A DNA stretch of 64,000 nucleotides from Curtobacterium sp. ISL-83 (lineage in GTDB: Bacteria > Actinomycetota > Actinomycetes > Actinomycetales > Microbacteriaceae). Below, piece by piece: positions 18,041 through 28,903 of the stretch. The stretch is from NCBI RefSeq assembly GCF_018613895.1, contig NZ_JAGGPH010000002.1:1-64000 (forward strand), given 5' to 3'. The first letter of the stretch is position 1. Each line of letters begins with the position of its first letter. Below the pieces are notes generated by a model that did no database searches, had not been told where the DNA came from, and worked only from the letters and a program-made list of their open reading frames with translations. The translations under genes were made by a program, and so were the position numbers.

Positions 18041-18390
18041 GGTGTTACGCGCGTGCCGGGCGGGTTCCGCGCGGAGGTGGCGTTTCCGCGCGTGCCCGGC
18101 GGTTCCGCGCGTAGGTGGTGTTCCCGCGCGTGCCGGGTGCTTCATTCGCATCAGGCACGCGCGATTCCACACTCCATCGCGGGCGTCATGGGAAAGAGCG
18201 TGCGACTGCCGTGGCTCCGCGCGTGCTGACCGGGGCCGCGCGTACTGAGCGGTTCTGCGCGTACACGGTCGTGCTTTTCCGGCAAGTACGAGCGATTCCG
18301 CTCACCACGCGCGATTCCGCTCAGTACGCGCGATTCCTCTCAGCGCGCGCGGTTCCGCTCACGACGCGCGCTTCCGCTGACCACGCGAGC
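18041..18390. repeat. 19-bp phased intergenic repeat array
   Basis: Non-coding array between the DUF4193 and DUF3093 genes. Five exact-length 19-bp tandem units fill 18285-18379 with the form ASYACGCGCGATTCCGCTC, followed by part of a sixth. To the left, CGCGCG (or TGCGCG) cores at 18068, 18087, 18106 and 18125 and again at 18218, 18237 and 18256 keep the same 19-bp spacing but look like inverted, more degenerate units, such as GAGCGGTTCTGCGCGTACA at 18247. No open frame with a ribosome site is present. The function is unknown. Confidence 0.75.
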
Positions 18391-18401
18391 CGCGCCTCCC
18401 G

Positions 18402-18833
18402 TCAGGTGCGGAGCGCCGCGACCACGCGGTCCGGGTGCCGGACGCTGACCAACCAGTACGGCGTCGGGTCCGCGTCGTCGCGGACCTCGACGCGGACGAC
18501 GCCGTGCACGTACCCGCGGAAGAGCGTCCACGCTCGCGCGTCGAGCACCGGCCCGCGCTGCTTCGTCGCCTCGGCGCCGTCGTACCCCGAGACATCGCCG
18601 ACGAGCGCCCTCGGTAGGTGGGCGCGGCCGGCCCGGAACTCGGTGTCCGTGACCTCGACGACGGGTGCGAGGACCCACAGGAGCACGAGGACGCCCAGCT
18701 CCATCCCGATGGCGACGAGGACCCCCGTCAGCACGTTGATCGGCAGGAACACGAGGAGACTGGCGGGGATCACGAGGGCGGTCGCCAGGTAGAGGGCCGG
18801 CGGCGCCCAGAGTCGTTCGCGGTACAGGGTCAC
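18402..18833 (-). CDS. DUF3093 family membrane protein
   Basis: A 143-aa protein of a family restricted to Actinobacteria, commonly next to dut as here; function unknown. It begins VTLYRERLWAPP, followed by two hydrophobic helices (ALYLATALVIPASLLVFL and VLVAIGMELGVLVLLWVLAPVV). The soluble C-terminal part holds ARAWTLFRGYVHGVVRVEV and WLVSVRHPDRVVAAL. The GTG start is chosen by family length; an in-frame GTG 33 bases upstream is the alternative. The stop lies next to the 19-bp repeat array. Confidence 0.82.
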   Translation of the reverse strand: MTLYRERLWAPPALYLATALVIPASLLVFLPINVLTGVLVAIGMELGVLVLLWVLAPVVEVTDTEFRAGRAHLPRALVGDVSGYDGAEATKQRGPVLDARAWTLFRGYVHGVVRVEVRDDADPTPYWLVSVRHPDRVVAALRT

Positions 18834-18886
18834 GAGACCATTCGACCACGATTCACCGCAGGTCACGGGACGGTCACGGTCTGCAC

Positions 18887-18892
18887 TACCCT
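18887..18892 (+). promoter_or_regulatory. -10 hexamer of dut (leaderless)
   Basis: TACCCT, six bases before the GTG start at 18899. Confidence 0.5.
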
Positions 18893-18898
18893 CGTCAC

Positions 18899-19471
18899 GT
18901 GACCGAACCAGTCGACGTCCTCTGGACGGGGGAGAACGCCCCCGGCTACGCCCATCCCGGCGATGCCGGAGCGGACCTGGTGTCCACCGAGTCGTTCGTC
19001 CTGCAGCCCGGCGAACGCCGGCTGACGGGGACTGGCCTGCGCATCGCGCTGCCCGACGGGTACGCCGCGTTCGTCGTCCCGCGCAGCGGTCTCGCCGCGA
19101 AGCACGGCATCACCATCGTCAACGCTCCGGGCACCGTCGACGCCGGGTACCGCGGGGAACTCAAGGTCGCCCTGCTCAACACCGACCAGCACGAGCCCTA
19201 CGAGGTCCACGTCGGCGACCGCATCGCGCAGATGATCGTGATGCCGGTGCCGCGGGTGGTGTTCACGCGGGTCGACGAGTTGCCGGACAGCGTGCGCGGC
19301 CAGGGCGGGTTCGGCTCCTCCGGCTACGGTGGCGGGGGCACACGGGGACAGCACGTACAGGACTCGCAGGGCACCGTCGGTGGAGCCGACGCTGCCCACG
19401 CCGCGGCCGGCAGCACGGACGACACGGCCGCACCGGCCACGACGACATCCCAGGAAGGAACGCGCGCATGA
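18899..19471 (+). CDS. dut: deoxyuridine 5'-triphosphate nucleotidohydrolase (dUTPase)
   Basis: Trimeric dUTPase that hydrolyses dUTP to dUMP, keeping uracil out of DNA. All five family motifs are present: GDAGADL, VVPRSGLAAKHGI, VDAGYRGELKVALLN with the catalytic Asp, GDRIAQMIV, and GQGGFGSSGYG. The domain ends near residue 147; the rest of the 190 aa is a Gly/Ala/Thr-rich tail longer than in most dUTPases. The GTG start is preceded by TACCCT at leaderless spacing. The stop overlaps the DUF3710 start by four bases (ATGA). Confidence 0.95.
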   Translation: MTEPVDVLWTGENAPGYAHPGDAGADLVSTESFVLQPGERRLTGTGLRIALPDGYAAFVVPRSGLAAKHGITIVNAPGTVDAGYRGELKVALLNTDQHEPYEVHVGDRIAQMIVMPVPRVVFTRVDELPDSVRGQGGFGSSGYGGGGTRGQHVQDSQGTVGGADAAHAAAGSTDDTAAPATTTSQEGTRA

Positions 19472-20187
19472 AGTTCGGGCGACGCAAGCGTGACGAGGTC
19501 GAGGTGGCCGAAGCGGTCGTCAACGACGCCGAGGTCGCGGACACCAGCCCCGAGGTCGACATCGCGACGGACGCCGACGCCGACCTGGACGAGGTCGACG
19601 CGGTCGCCCCCACGGACAAGTCGGCTCCGTTCGATCGTGCCGAGAACGGCCCGCACGACGAGACCGAGGCGAACCTGGTCCGTCCGTACGTCGACCTGGG
19701 CGGCGTGAAGGTGCTGCCCCGCGAGGGTCTGCACCTGCGCCTCGAGGTCGAGGAGGGCTCGCAGCGCGTCGTCGCGGTGGGGCTCGACTACGACGACTCG
19801 ACGCTGCAGGTCCAGCCGTTCGCGGCGCCGCGGTCCACCGGCCTCTGGCACGAGATCCGCGGGCAGATCGCCGAGCAGATCGAGCGCCAGGGCGGTGTCG
19901 TGACCGAGGTCGACGGCCCGTTCGGACCCGAGCTGCACGCGCAGGTCCCCGTCGCGACCGACGGCAACGTCACCGACGGTGCCCGCCCGGCCCGCTTCAT
20001 CGGCGTCGACGGCCCCCGGTGGTTCCTGCGCGGCGTGATCGCCGGCAAGGCCGCCGAGGACCCGGACGGTGCGGGTGAGATCGAAGAGTTGTTCCGCAGC
20101 GTCGTCGTGGTGCGCGGCACCACGCCGATGCCGCCGCGCGACCTCATCCCGCTGCACATGCCGAAGTCGACGCAGTCGGCCATCTGA
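19468..20187 (+). CDS. DUF3710 family protein
   Basis: A 239-aa actinobacterial protein of unknown function that regularly follows dut. It starts with a short basic stretch (MKFGRRKRDE), then an acidic, disordered region to about residue 65, then the conserved domain from VRPYVDLGGVKVLP through PRWFLRGVIAGKAA to VVVRGTTPMPPRDLIPL. It is translationally coupled to dut by an ATGA overlap and is followed 17 bp later by the DUF3159 gene, so the three form an operon. Confidence 0.88.
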   Translation: MKFGRRKRDEVEVAEAVVNDAEVADTSPEVDIATDADADLDEVDAVAPTDKSAPFDRAENGPHDETEANLVRPYVDLGGVKVLPREGLHLRLEVEEGSQRVVAVGLDYDDSTLQVQPFAAPRSTGLWHEIRGQIAEQIERQGGVVTEVDGPFGPELHAQVPVATDGNVTDGARPARFIGVDGPRWFLRGVIAGKAAEDPDGAGEIEELFRSVVVVRGTTPMPPRDLIPLHMPKSTQSAI

Positions 20188-20204
20188 CCCCGCCTGGAGG
20201 CACG

Positions 20205-21044
20205 GTGCCGGACCACGACGACACCCCCCGTCCCGAGCCGGTCGCGCCCGGCGACGAGCTGGTCACGCCCCGCGTCGAGCCGGTCGCCGTGGGCGAGGAG
20301 GCGGTCGCCGTGGGCGAGGAGCCGGTCGCCGCGGGCGACGAGCCGCTGTCGCTGCACGCGCAGTTGCGCGAGGCCGTCCGGAAGGCCGGCATCAGCCAGG
20401 TCGCCCCGGGCGAAGCTCCGACCGGCCGCGCGCTCGTGGCAGCGGTCGGCGGTGTCCGCGGGCTCGCCGAGTCGGTGCTGCCCGGTCTGGCGTTCCTTGT
20501 CGTCTACGCGATCACGAAGGAGCTCGTCCCGAGCGTCGTGATCCCGGTCGTCGTCGGTCTGGTCTTCGTGGTGCTCCGGCTGGTGCAGCGGCAGTCCCTC
20601 GCGATGGCGTTCGCGGGCATCCTCGGCGTGGCCATCTCGGCGGGGCTCGCCCTGATCACCGGACGTGCCGAGAGCAACTTCATCCCCGGCATCATCATCA
20701 ACGCGGTCTGGCTCGTGGGGCTGCTGCTGACCCTCGCGATCCGGCGTCCGCTGATCGGCGTCATCGTCGGGTTCCTGCTGCCGCCGAACGAGGACGGCTC
20801 CCACCAGGACTGGCGCGCCGACCCCGGGAAGCGCCGGGTGCTCACCGTGGCGACCTGGCTCTGGGTGGCGCTCTTCGCGATCCGGCTGGTCATCGAGGTC
20901 CCGCTGTACCTGACCGCGCAGGTCGAACTGCTGGCCGGCATCAAGCTCATCACCGGCGTCCCGCTCTACGCGGCGCTGCTCTGGGTGACCTGGCTGCTCG
21001 TCCGCACCGTGTTCGAGCGTCGCGACGACGCCGCCGCGGTGTAG
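20205..21044 (+). CDS. DUF3159 family membrane protein
   Basis: A 279-aa inner-membrane protein conserved in Actinobacteria, function unknown. The N-terminal ~55 residues are soluble and contain a short in-protein repeat (VAVGEEAVAVGEEPVAAGDE), encoded by imperfect 18-bp DNA repeats near 20279-20342. Five or six hydrophobic helices follow, including LAFLVVYAITKELVPSVVIPVV and AWLV-type segments toward the C-terminus. The GTG start has a GGAGG ribosome site at good spacing. It is the last gene of the dut operon. Confidence 0.85.
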   Translation: MPDHDDTPRPEPVAPGDELVTPRVEPVAVGEEAVAVGEEPVAAGDEPLSLHAQLREAVRKAGISQVAPGEAPTGRALVAAVGGVRGLAESVLPGLAFLVVYAITKELVPSVVIPVVVGLVFVVLRLVQRQSLAMAFAGILGVAISAGLALITGRAESNFIPGIIINAVWLVGLLLTLAIRRPLIGVIVGFLLPPNEDGSHQDWRADPGKRRVLTVATWLWVALFAIRLVIEVPLYLTAQVELLAGIKLITGVPLYAALLWVTWLLVRTVFERRDDAAAV

Positions 21045-21047
21045 AGT

Positions 21048-21065
21048 TCTCTCGACATCAAGATA
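21048..21065. promoter_or_regulatory. imperfect palindrome upstream of acnA, possible MarR/TamR-type operator
   Basis: TCTCTCGACATCAAGATA is an imperfect inverted repeat about 110 bases before the aconitase start. It resembles the TCTTGA..TCAAGA operators described for TamR-like MarR regulators upstream of actinobacterial aconitase genes. The match is by eye and the regulator gene is not in this window. Confidence 0.35.
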
Positions 21066-21096
21066 GTTCCCGCGGGGCGCACCACGCTGCGCGGGA

Positions 21097-21115
21097 TTAG
21101 GTTTGCCTTGCTGGT
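21097..21115 (+). promoter_or_regulatory. weak IdeR/DtxR-like iron box upstream of acnA
   Basis: TTAGGTTTGCCTTGCTGGT matches the TWAGGTWAGSCTWACCTWA consensus at about 13 of 19 positions, well only in the left half. It is listed because aconitase is an iron enzyme often under iron control; the support is weak. Confidence 0.25.
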
Positions 21116-21173
21116 GGGACGTACCGCGGCCCACGAGGATGAGGGCATTCCGATCAGTGAGGGAGGCGGCACG

Positions 21174-23990
<2,817 letters not shown>

Positions 23991-24023
23991 GCGAGGTGAT
24001 GGCGGGTCGGTGACCCGACCGCC

Positions 24024-24065
24024 GGACTGGAGGCCCGTGGTGACACCGCCACGGGCCTCCAGTCC
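24024..24065 (+). terminator. terminator of acnA
   Basis: Perfect 17-bp inverted repeat, arm GGACTGGAGGCCCGTGG, with an eight-base loop, 34 bases after the acnA stop codon. Confidence 0.8.
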
Positions 24066-24083
24066 GTATCCCGGTTGCGCGCA

Positions 24084-24089
24084 TAGAGT
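24084..24089 (+). promoter_or_regulatory. -10 hexamer of dxs
   Basis: TAGAGT, about 30 bases before the GTG start. Unlike many genes here, dxs keeps a short leader with an AAAGGAG ribosome site. Confidence 0.4.
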
Positions 24090-24118
24090 GAGTGGTCAGC
24101 ACCACGAAAGGAGCGCCC

Positions 24119-26056
24119 GTGGGCCTGCTCGCCAGCATCACGTCACCGCGCGACCTGAAGCGTCTGTCCGACGCCCAGATGACCGAGCTCGCGGCGGAGA
24201 TCCGCCGGTTCCTCGTCGCGGAGGTCGCGAAGACCGGTGGCCACCTCGGGCCGAACCTCGGTGTCGTCGAACTCACGCTCGCGATGCACCGCGTCTTCGA
24301 CTCGCCGCACGACCCGTTCGTCTTCGACACCGGGCACCAGTCGTACGTGCACAAGCTCGTCACCGGCCGGCAGGACTTCTCGCACCTGCGCGAGCGGGGC
24401 GGCATCGCCGGGTACCCGCAGCGGAGTGAGTCCGAGCACGACATCGTGGAGTCGTCGCACGCGTCGTCGTCGCTGTCCTGGGCGGACGGCATCTCCCGTG
24501 CGTTCCGGCAGACCGGGCAAGAGGACCGGACGGTCGTGGCGGTCGTCGGTGACGGTGCCCTGACCGGGGGTATGACGTGGGAGGCGCTCAACAACATCTC
24601 CGACGCGAACGACCGTCGCCTGGTGATCGTCGTGAACGACAACGGTCGCTCGTACGCCCCGACGATCGGGGGCATGGCCCGCTTCCTCAGCTCCGTCCGG
24701 ACCCGTCGCGAGTACCGCGCGCTCTACGAGACCTCACGCGCCGTGGCGGACCGCTTCGGCGCCCCTGGGCGGGCGATCTACCGCGGGATGCGCGGTGGGC
24801 TGCACGGGTTCCTGGCACGCTTCACGAACAACGAGGCGCTGTACTCGAACCTCGACATCAAGTACATCGGGCCGGTCAACGGACACGACCAGCGGGCGAT
24901 GGAGGCGGCGCTCCGGCAAGCGAAGGCCTACGGTGCGCCGACCATCGTGCACGCGATCACCGAGAAGGGGCACGGCTTCGAACCGGCGCTCCGCGACCAG
25001 GCGGACCAGTTCCACGCCGTCGGGCACATCGACCCCGAGACGGGTGAGTCGCTCGACGTGTCGTCGGGTCCGTCGTGGACCTCGGTCTTCGCATCGACGC
25101 TCGCCGAGGTCGGCGACGAGGACCCCCGGATCGTCGCCATCACCGCGGCGATGCTCCGCCCCACCGGCCTGCACCTGTTCCAGGAGCGACACCCGGAGCG
25201 CGTGTACGACGTCGGCATCGCCGAGCAGCACGCGGTGACCACGGCCGCGGGCCTGGCGTTCGGGGGGCTGCACCCCGTCGTCGCGCTGTACGCCACGTTC
25301 CTCAACCGTGCCTTCGACCAGGTACTGATGGACGTCGCCCTGCACCGGGCGGGCGTGACGTTCGTCCTCGACCGCGCCGGGGTGACCGGACCGGACGGTC
25401 CCTCACACCACGGGATGTGGGACCTGGCCCTGCTGCAGGTCGTGCCCGGCATCCGGATCGCCGCCCCGCGTGACGCCGTCACCCTGCGCGAGGAGTTCCG
25501 CGAGGCCGTCGCGGTCGACGACGCCCCGACGGTGCTGCGCTGGTCGAAGGGCCAGGTCGGCCCGGACATCCCCGCGGTCCGTCGGTTGTCCGATGGCGTC
25601 GACGTCCTGCGTGATGCCCAGGAGTCGTCGCCCGACGTGCTGTTCGTGGCCGTGGGGTCGATGGTCCCCGTGGCGCTCGACGCCGCGGAGCTGCTCGAGG
25701 CGCAGGGCATCGGCGTCACCGTGGTCGACCCGCGTTGGGTCGTGCCGATCCCCGCGTCACTCATCGGCTTGGCGCGCGACCACCGGCTCGTGATCACGCT
25801 CGAGGACGGAGTCCGTGTCGGGGGTGTCGGCACGCGACTGCGGCAGGACCTGCGCGCAGCCGGGGTCGACACCGGGGTGAACGAGCTCGGGCTCCCCGAT
25901 GCGTTCATCGACCACGCGTCCCGGTCGCAGATCCTGACGGACGCCGGGTTGACGGCGCAGGCGATCGCACGTGACGTGATCGACCAGGTGGTGGGCACGA
26001 AGGTGCCGCAGGCGAAGCCGGCGCGGTCGCGTTCCGAGGCGGCCGCGGAGCGCTGA
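24119..26056 (+). CDS. dxs: 1-deoxy-D-xylulose-5-phosphate synthase
   Basis: First enzyme of the MEP isoprenoid pathway; condenses pyruvate and glyceraldehyde 3-phosphate using thiamine diphosphate. The 645-aa length is normal. Visible motifs: [18 protein letters not shown] (catalytic His), [13 protein letters not shown], the TPP/Mg motif [16 protein letters not shown] with [12 protein letters not shown], and in the pyrimidine domain [18 protein letters not shown] plus [18 protein letters not shown]. The GTG start fits the family start [12 protein letters not shown] and has AAAGGAG upstream; a GTG 27 bases earlier is less likely. Confidence 0.95.
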   Translation: MGLLASITSPRDLKRLSDAQMTELAAEIRRFLVAEVAKTGGHLGPNLGVVELTLAMHRVFDSPHDPFVFDTGHQSYVHKLVTGRQDFSHLRERGGIAGYPQRSESEHDIVESSHASSSLSWADGISRAFRQTGQEDRTVVAVVGDGALTGGMTWEALNNISDANDRRLVIVVNDNGRSYAPTIGGMARFLSSVRTRREYRALYETSRAVADRFGAPGRAIYRGMRGGLHGFLARFTNNEALYSNLDIKYIGPVNGHDQRAMEAALRQAKAYGAPTIVHAITEKGHGFEPALRDQADQFHAVGHIDPETGESLDVSSGPSWTSVFASTLAEVGDEDPRIVAITAAMLRPTGLHLFQERHPERVYDVGIAEQHAVTTAAGLAFGGLHPVVALYATFLNRAFDQVLMDVALHRAGVTFVLDRAGVTGPDGPSHHGMWDLALLQVVPGIRIAAPRDAVTLREEFREAVAVDDAPTVLRWSKGQVGPDIPAVRRLSDGVDVLRDAQESSPDVLFVAVGSMVPVALDAAELLEAQGIGVTVVDPRWVVPIPASLIGLARDHRLVITLEDGVRVGGVGTRLRQDLRAAGVDTGVNELGLPDAFIDHASRSQILTDAGLTAQAIARDVIDQVVGTKVPQAKPARSRSEAAAER

Positions 26057-26130
26057 GCGCGTCGCGCGGGCGCGCGGGCGCGGTGCGTCCGCGGCGGGCG
26101 CCGCGCGTCACGCGGCGGGCAGCGGGCCGC

Positions 26131-26196
26131 GTGGAACCACGAAAGCGACATCGAACCAGGCGGAGTGCTTGGTTCGGCGTCGGTTTCGTGATTCGA
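26131..26196. repeat. dispersed palindromic repeat, copy A
   Basis: Long imperfect inverted repeat: GGAACCACGAAAGCGACATC..CCAGG pairs with CTTGGTTCGGCGTCGGTTTC..., leaving about five loop bases. It lies downstream of dxs and belongs to the same family as copies at 26651 and 37957. Confidence 0.7.
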
Positions 26197-26259
26197 CGGC
26201 GGGCGCCCGGCCGGGGCGGCTCCGGGCGCCGTGGGGACGCGGCGCCGATCGGCGGTGCG

Positions 26260-26604
26260 TCACGCGTCGGCAGCCGTGACCCGGAGTGGTGCGAGGATCG
26301 CGCGGGCCATCGGCGTCACGAAGAGGACCTGACCGGCGTTCAGCCCGTCGCGACCCTCGCGGAGGATCTGCACCCGGGACGACGACGGACCCTCGGACCG
26401 GAACGTGAAGACGATGTTCTCGGCGCGGAGGGCGAACGACGTCCGGCGACTCACGACCGCACCGTCGTCACGGACCTCCATCGCCGCTGCGCCCGGCACG
26501 GCATCCACCGCCTGGCGGAACAGCGAGGGGACGGCACCCAGCGGCACCGGGACCGTGACCGCCGGGCCAGCCGGAGCCCGCGGCGCCCACCACTCCTGCG
26601 TCAT
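26260..26604 (-). CDS. small protein of unknown function
   Basis: A 114-aa protein I do not recognise. It is soluble, begins MTQEWWAPRAPAGPAV, and has an alternating beta-rich pattern (AMEVRDDGAVVSRRTSFAL, NIVFTFRSEGPSSSRVQIL) ending PMARAILAPLRVTAA. The ATG is preceded by TACGGT at six bases, the leaderless pattern common in this window. It is bracketed by two copies of the ~65-bp palindrome and has no operon partner. Codon use looks like that of its neighbours, which supports it being real. Confidence 0.65.
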   Translation of the reverse strand: MTQEWWAPRAPAGPAVTVPVPLGAVPSLFRQAVDAVPGAAAMEVRDDGAVVSRRTSFALRAENIVFTFRSEGPSSSRVQILREGRDGLNAGQVLFVTPMARAILAPLRVTAADA

Positions 26605-26610
26605 GTCTGC

Positions 26611-26616
26611 ACCGTA
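26611..26616 (-). promoter_or_regulatory. -10 hexamer of the small unknown gene (leaderless)
   Basis: TACGGT on the minus strand, six bases before the ATG at 26604. Confidence 0.45.
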
Positions 26617-26650
26617 CGCCGCCAGGCAGCGGGCGGAGACGGCGGCCGGG

Positions 26651-26715
26651 TGGAACCAGGAAACCGACGTCGAACCAGCGGGAGGGCCTGGTTCGACGTC
26701 GGTTTCGTGGTTCGA
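26651..26715. repeat. dispersed palindromic repeat, copy B
   Basis: TGGAACCAGGAAACCGACGT..CCAG pairs with CCTGGTTCGACGTCGGTTTC across a loop of about eight bases. It sits on the other side of the small unknown gene from copy A. Confidence 0.7.
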
Positions 26716-26762
26716 CGGCGGGTCGGGGGCGGGGCGCCGCACGCGCGACGCCCCGCCGGCGC

Positions 26763-28901
26763 TCAGCGGGAGGCGGGACCCACGATCCGCGGGTCGTGGA
26801 ACGTTCCGCCGAAGACCCGCTCGGAGGCGCCCGAGCGGTCGAGGTACGGGCTGATCCCGCCGGCCTGGAACGGGTAGCCCGCGCCGAGGATGAGCCCGAG
26901 GTCGATCTCCTCGACGTGCTCGACCACGTGGTCCTCGAGCATGCGGTGGAGCTCGTCGGCCAGGGCGTCCTCGAACCGGCGCTGCATCTCGGCGGCGTCG
27001 ACCGGCTGGGCGTCCTGCTTGGACGGGGCGACGAGCTTCACGGCGGCGGGGTCGTAGCCCGTCGCATTGCCCTTCTTGTCGCGCGTCAGGATGTGGCCGA
27101 ACTCCGCGAGCTTCACGAGCCCGTCACCGGGGTAGAAGCGCTCCGGCCACGCCGCGTGGTGCGAGTCGAGGACGTGCGCGCCGACCGGCAGGCCGACGAG
27201 CTCCAGCAGTTCGAACGGGGACATCGGCAGGCCCAGGGGAGCGGCACCGGCGGCGACGACCTCGAACGGCGTGCCCTGTTCGACGCCGCGCATGGCCTCA
27301 CCGAGGACGCGGGCGAGCACCCGGTTCACGACGAAGCCCGGCTGGTCCGCCGTGATGATCGCCGTCTTCTTCAGGGACTTCGCCACGCTCAGCGCGGTGG
27401 CGAGGGCCTCGTCCGATGTCTTCGTCGCGCGGACGACCTCGAGCAGCGGCATCACGGCCACCGGGTTGAAGAAGTGGAACCCGACGAGGCGCTCCGGGTT
27501 CGTCAGCACGGAGGCCATCTCGTCGACCGACAGCGACGACGTGTTCGTGGCGAGGATCGCGTCCGGCGCGATGACCTGCTCGATCTTCCGCAGGACGTCC
27601 TGCTTGACGCCCATCTCCTCGAACACGGCCTCGATCACCCAGTCGGCGTCGGCGAAGGCGTCGTAGGACACCGAACCCGTCACGAGCGCGGTGATGCGGT
27701 TGGCGTCGTCGGGGGAGATCCGCCCCTTCTCGAGGAGCTTCGCGACCTCGCCACCGATGCGGGCGACACCCGCGTCGACGCGCTCCTGCGAGACGTCGGT
27801 GATCACGACGGGTGCACCGAGACGACGGGCGAACAGCAACGCGAACTGCGAGGCCATCAGCCCAGCGCCGAGGACGCCGACCTTGGTGATCTTCTTCGGC
27901 TCCACACCCTCGGGCGCGCCGACCGGATGCTTCGCGCGCTTCTGCACGAGGTCGAAGGCGTACATCGACGCCGCGAACTGGTCGCCGGACAGCAGGTCGG
28001 CGAGGGCATCGTCCTCGTCGGCGAACCGTTCGTCCAGACTTCCACCACGAGCAGCGGCGACGAGGTCGAGGGCCCGGAACGGCGACTTCGGCACCGTGCC
28101 GATCTTCGACGCGACCTGACCACGAGCCACCTTGACGACGGTGCCCCACGCGGCCTTCTCGAGCATGCCTGGCTCGTTCTTCCGCGTGACCTTCGTCCGG
28201 CCAGCGATCACGCCGTCGGCCCACGAGACCGCGGACGGCAGGAACGTCACCGACGGGATCAGCGTGTCGCCGATGCCGATCTCCACGGCAGCGGGGCCGT
28301 CCATCAGGCGGTTGTTCTTGAGCGGGTTCTCCACGATGACGCGGAGCGCCTTCTCCGGGCCGATCAGGCGGGGGAGGAGCGTCGCGCCGCCCCAGCCCGG
28401 GATGATCCCGAGGAAGACCTCGGGCAGCCCGATGCCCTGCGCCGCGGACGAGAACGCCCGGTAGGTGCAGTGCAGCGCGATCTCGAGTCCGCCACCGAGC
28501 GCGATGCCGTTCACGAACGCGAACGAGGGCACCCCGAGGTCGCTGAGCTTCCGGAGCGTCGCGTGGCCCAGGGCGGCGAGGTCGTGCGCGACGTCCCGCG
28601 ACGGCACCGAGGCCGCCTGGGTCAGGTCGGCACCGGCGGCGAAGCAGTACTCCTTGCCCGTGATGGCCACGCCCTGGATGGTGCCGGCCGTGGCCTCGGC
28701 ACGCAGCGTGTCGAGGACCCCGGACAGCTCGTGCAGCGTGCGCGGCCCGAGGGTCGACGGGCGCTTGTAGTCCTTGCCGTTGTCGAGCGTGATGAGCGCG
28801 AGGGTGCCGCCGGAGGGCAGCGCGACGTGCTTGACGTACGAGTGCGTGACGACCTCGTCCTCGCTCATCGCGAGCAGACGGTCGTTGTCGACGATGGTCA
28901 T
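26763..28901 (-). CDS. fatty-acid oxidation protein: enoyl-CoA hydratase / 3-hydroxyacyl-CoA dehydrogenase
   Basis: A 712-aa bifunctional beta-oxidation enzyme of the FadB/FadJ type. The N-terminal hydratase domain carries AGADLTQAA, NGIALGGGLEIALH and IGLPEVFLGIIPGWGGATLLPRL with the oxyanion-hole and catalytic Glu regions. The dehydrogenase domain starts near residue 335 with the NAD fold VGVLGAGLMASQFALLFA and continues through ATNTSSLSV, GFHFFNPVAVMPLLEVV and DQPGFVVNRVL. The glycine-rich motif reads GAGLMAS where GAGxMGxG is usual. The ATG starts two bases after the thiolase stop codon, so the pair form one operon. Confidence 0.9.
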   Translation of the reverse strand: MTIVDNDRLLAMSEDEVVTHSYVKHVALPSGGTLALITLDNGKDYKRPSTLGPRTLHELSGVLDTLRAEATAGTIQGVAITGKEYCFAAGADLTQAASVPSRDVAHDLAALGHATLRKLSDLGVPSFAFVNGIALGGGLEIALHCTYRAFSSAAQGIGLPEVFLGIIPGWGGATLLPRLIGPEKALRVIVENPLKNNRLMDGPAAVEIGIGDTLIPSVTFLPSAVSWADGVIAGRTKVTRKNEPGMLEKAAWGTVVKVARGQVASKIGTVPKSPFRALDLVAAARGGSLDERFADEDDALADLLSGDQFAASMYAFDLVQKRAKHPVGAPEGVEPKKITKVGVLGAGLMASQFALLFARRLGAPVVITDVSQERVDAGVARIGGEVAKLLEKGRISPDDANRITALVTGSVSYDAFADADWVIEAVFEEMGVKQDVLRKIEQVIAPDAILATNTSSLSVDEMASVLTNPERLVGFHFFNPVAVMPLLEVVRATKTSDEALATALSVAKSLKKTAIITADQPGFVVNRVLARVLGEAMRGVEQGTPFEVVAAGAAPLGLPMSPFELLELVGLPVGAHVLDSHHAAWPERFYPGDGLVKLAEFGHILTRDKKGNATGYDPAAVKLVAPSKQDAQPVDAAEMQRRFEDALADELHRMLEDHVVEHVEEIDLGLILGAGYPFQAGGISPYLDRSGASERVFGGTFHDPRIVGPASR

Positions 28902-28903
28902 GG

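Noticed and set aside
18285..18379. CRISPR array
   Set aside because: The 19-bp units abut directly and have no spacers; no cas genes are present.
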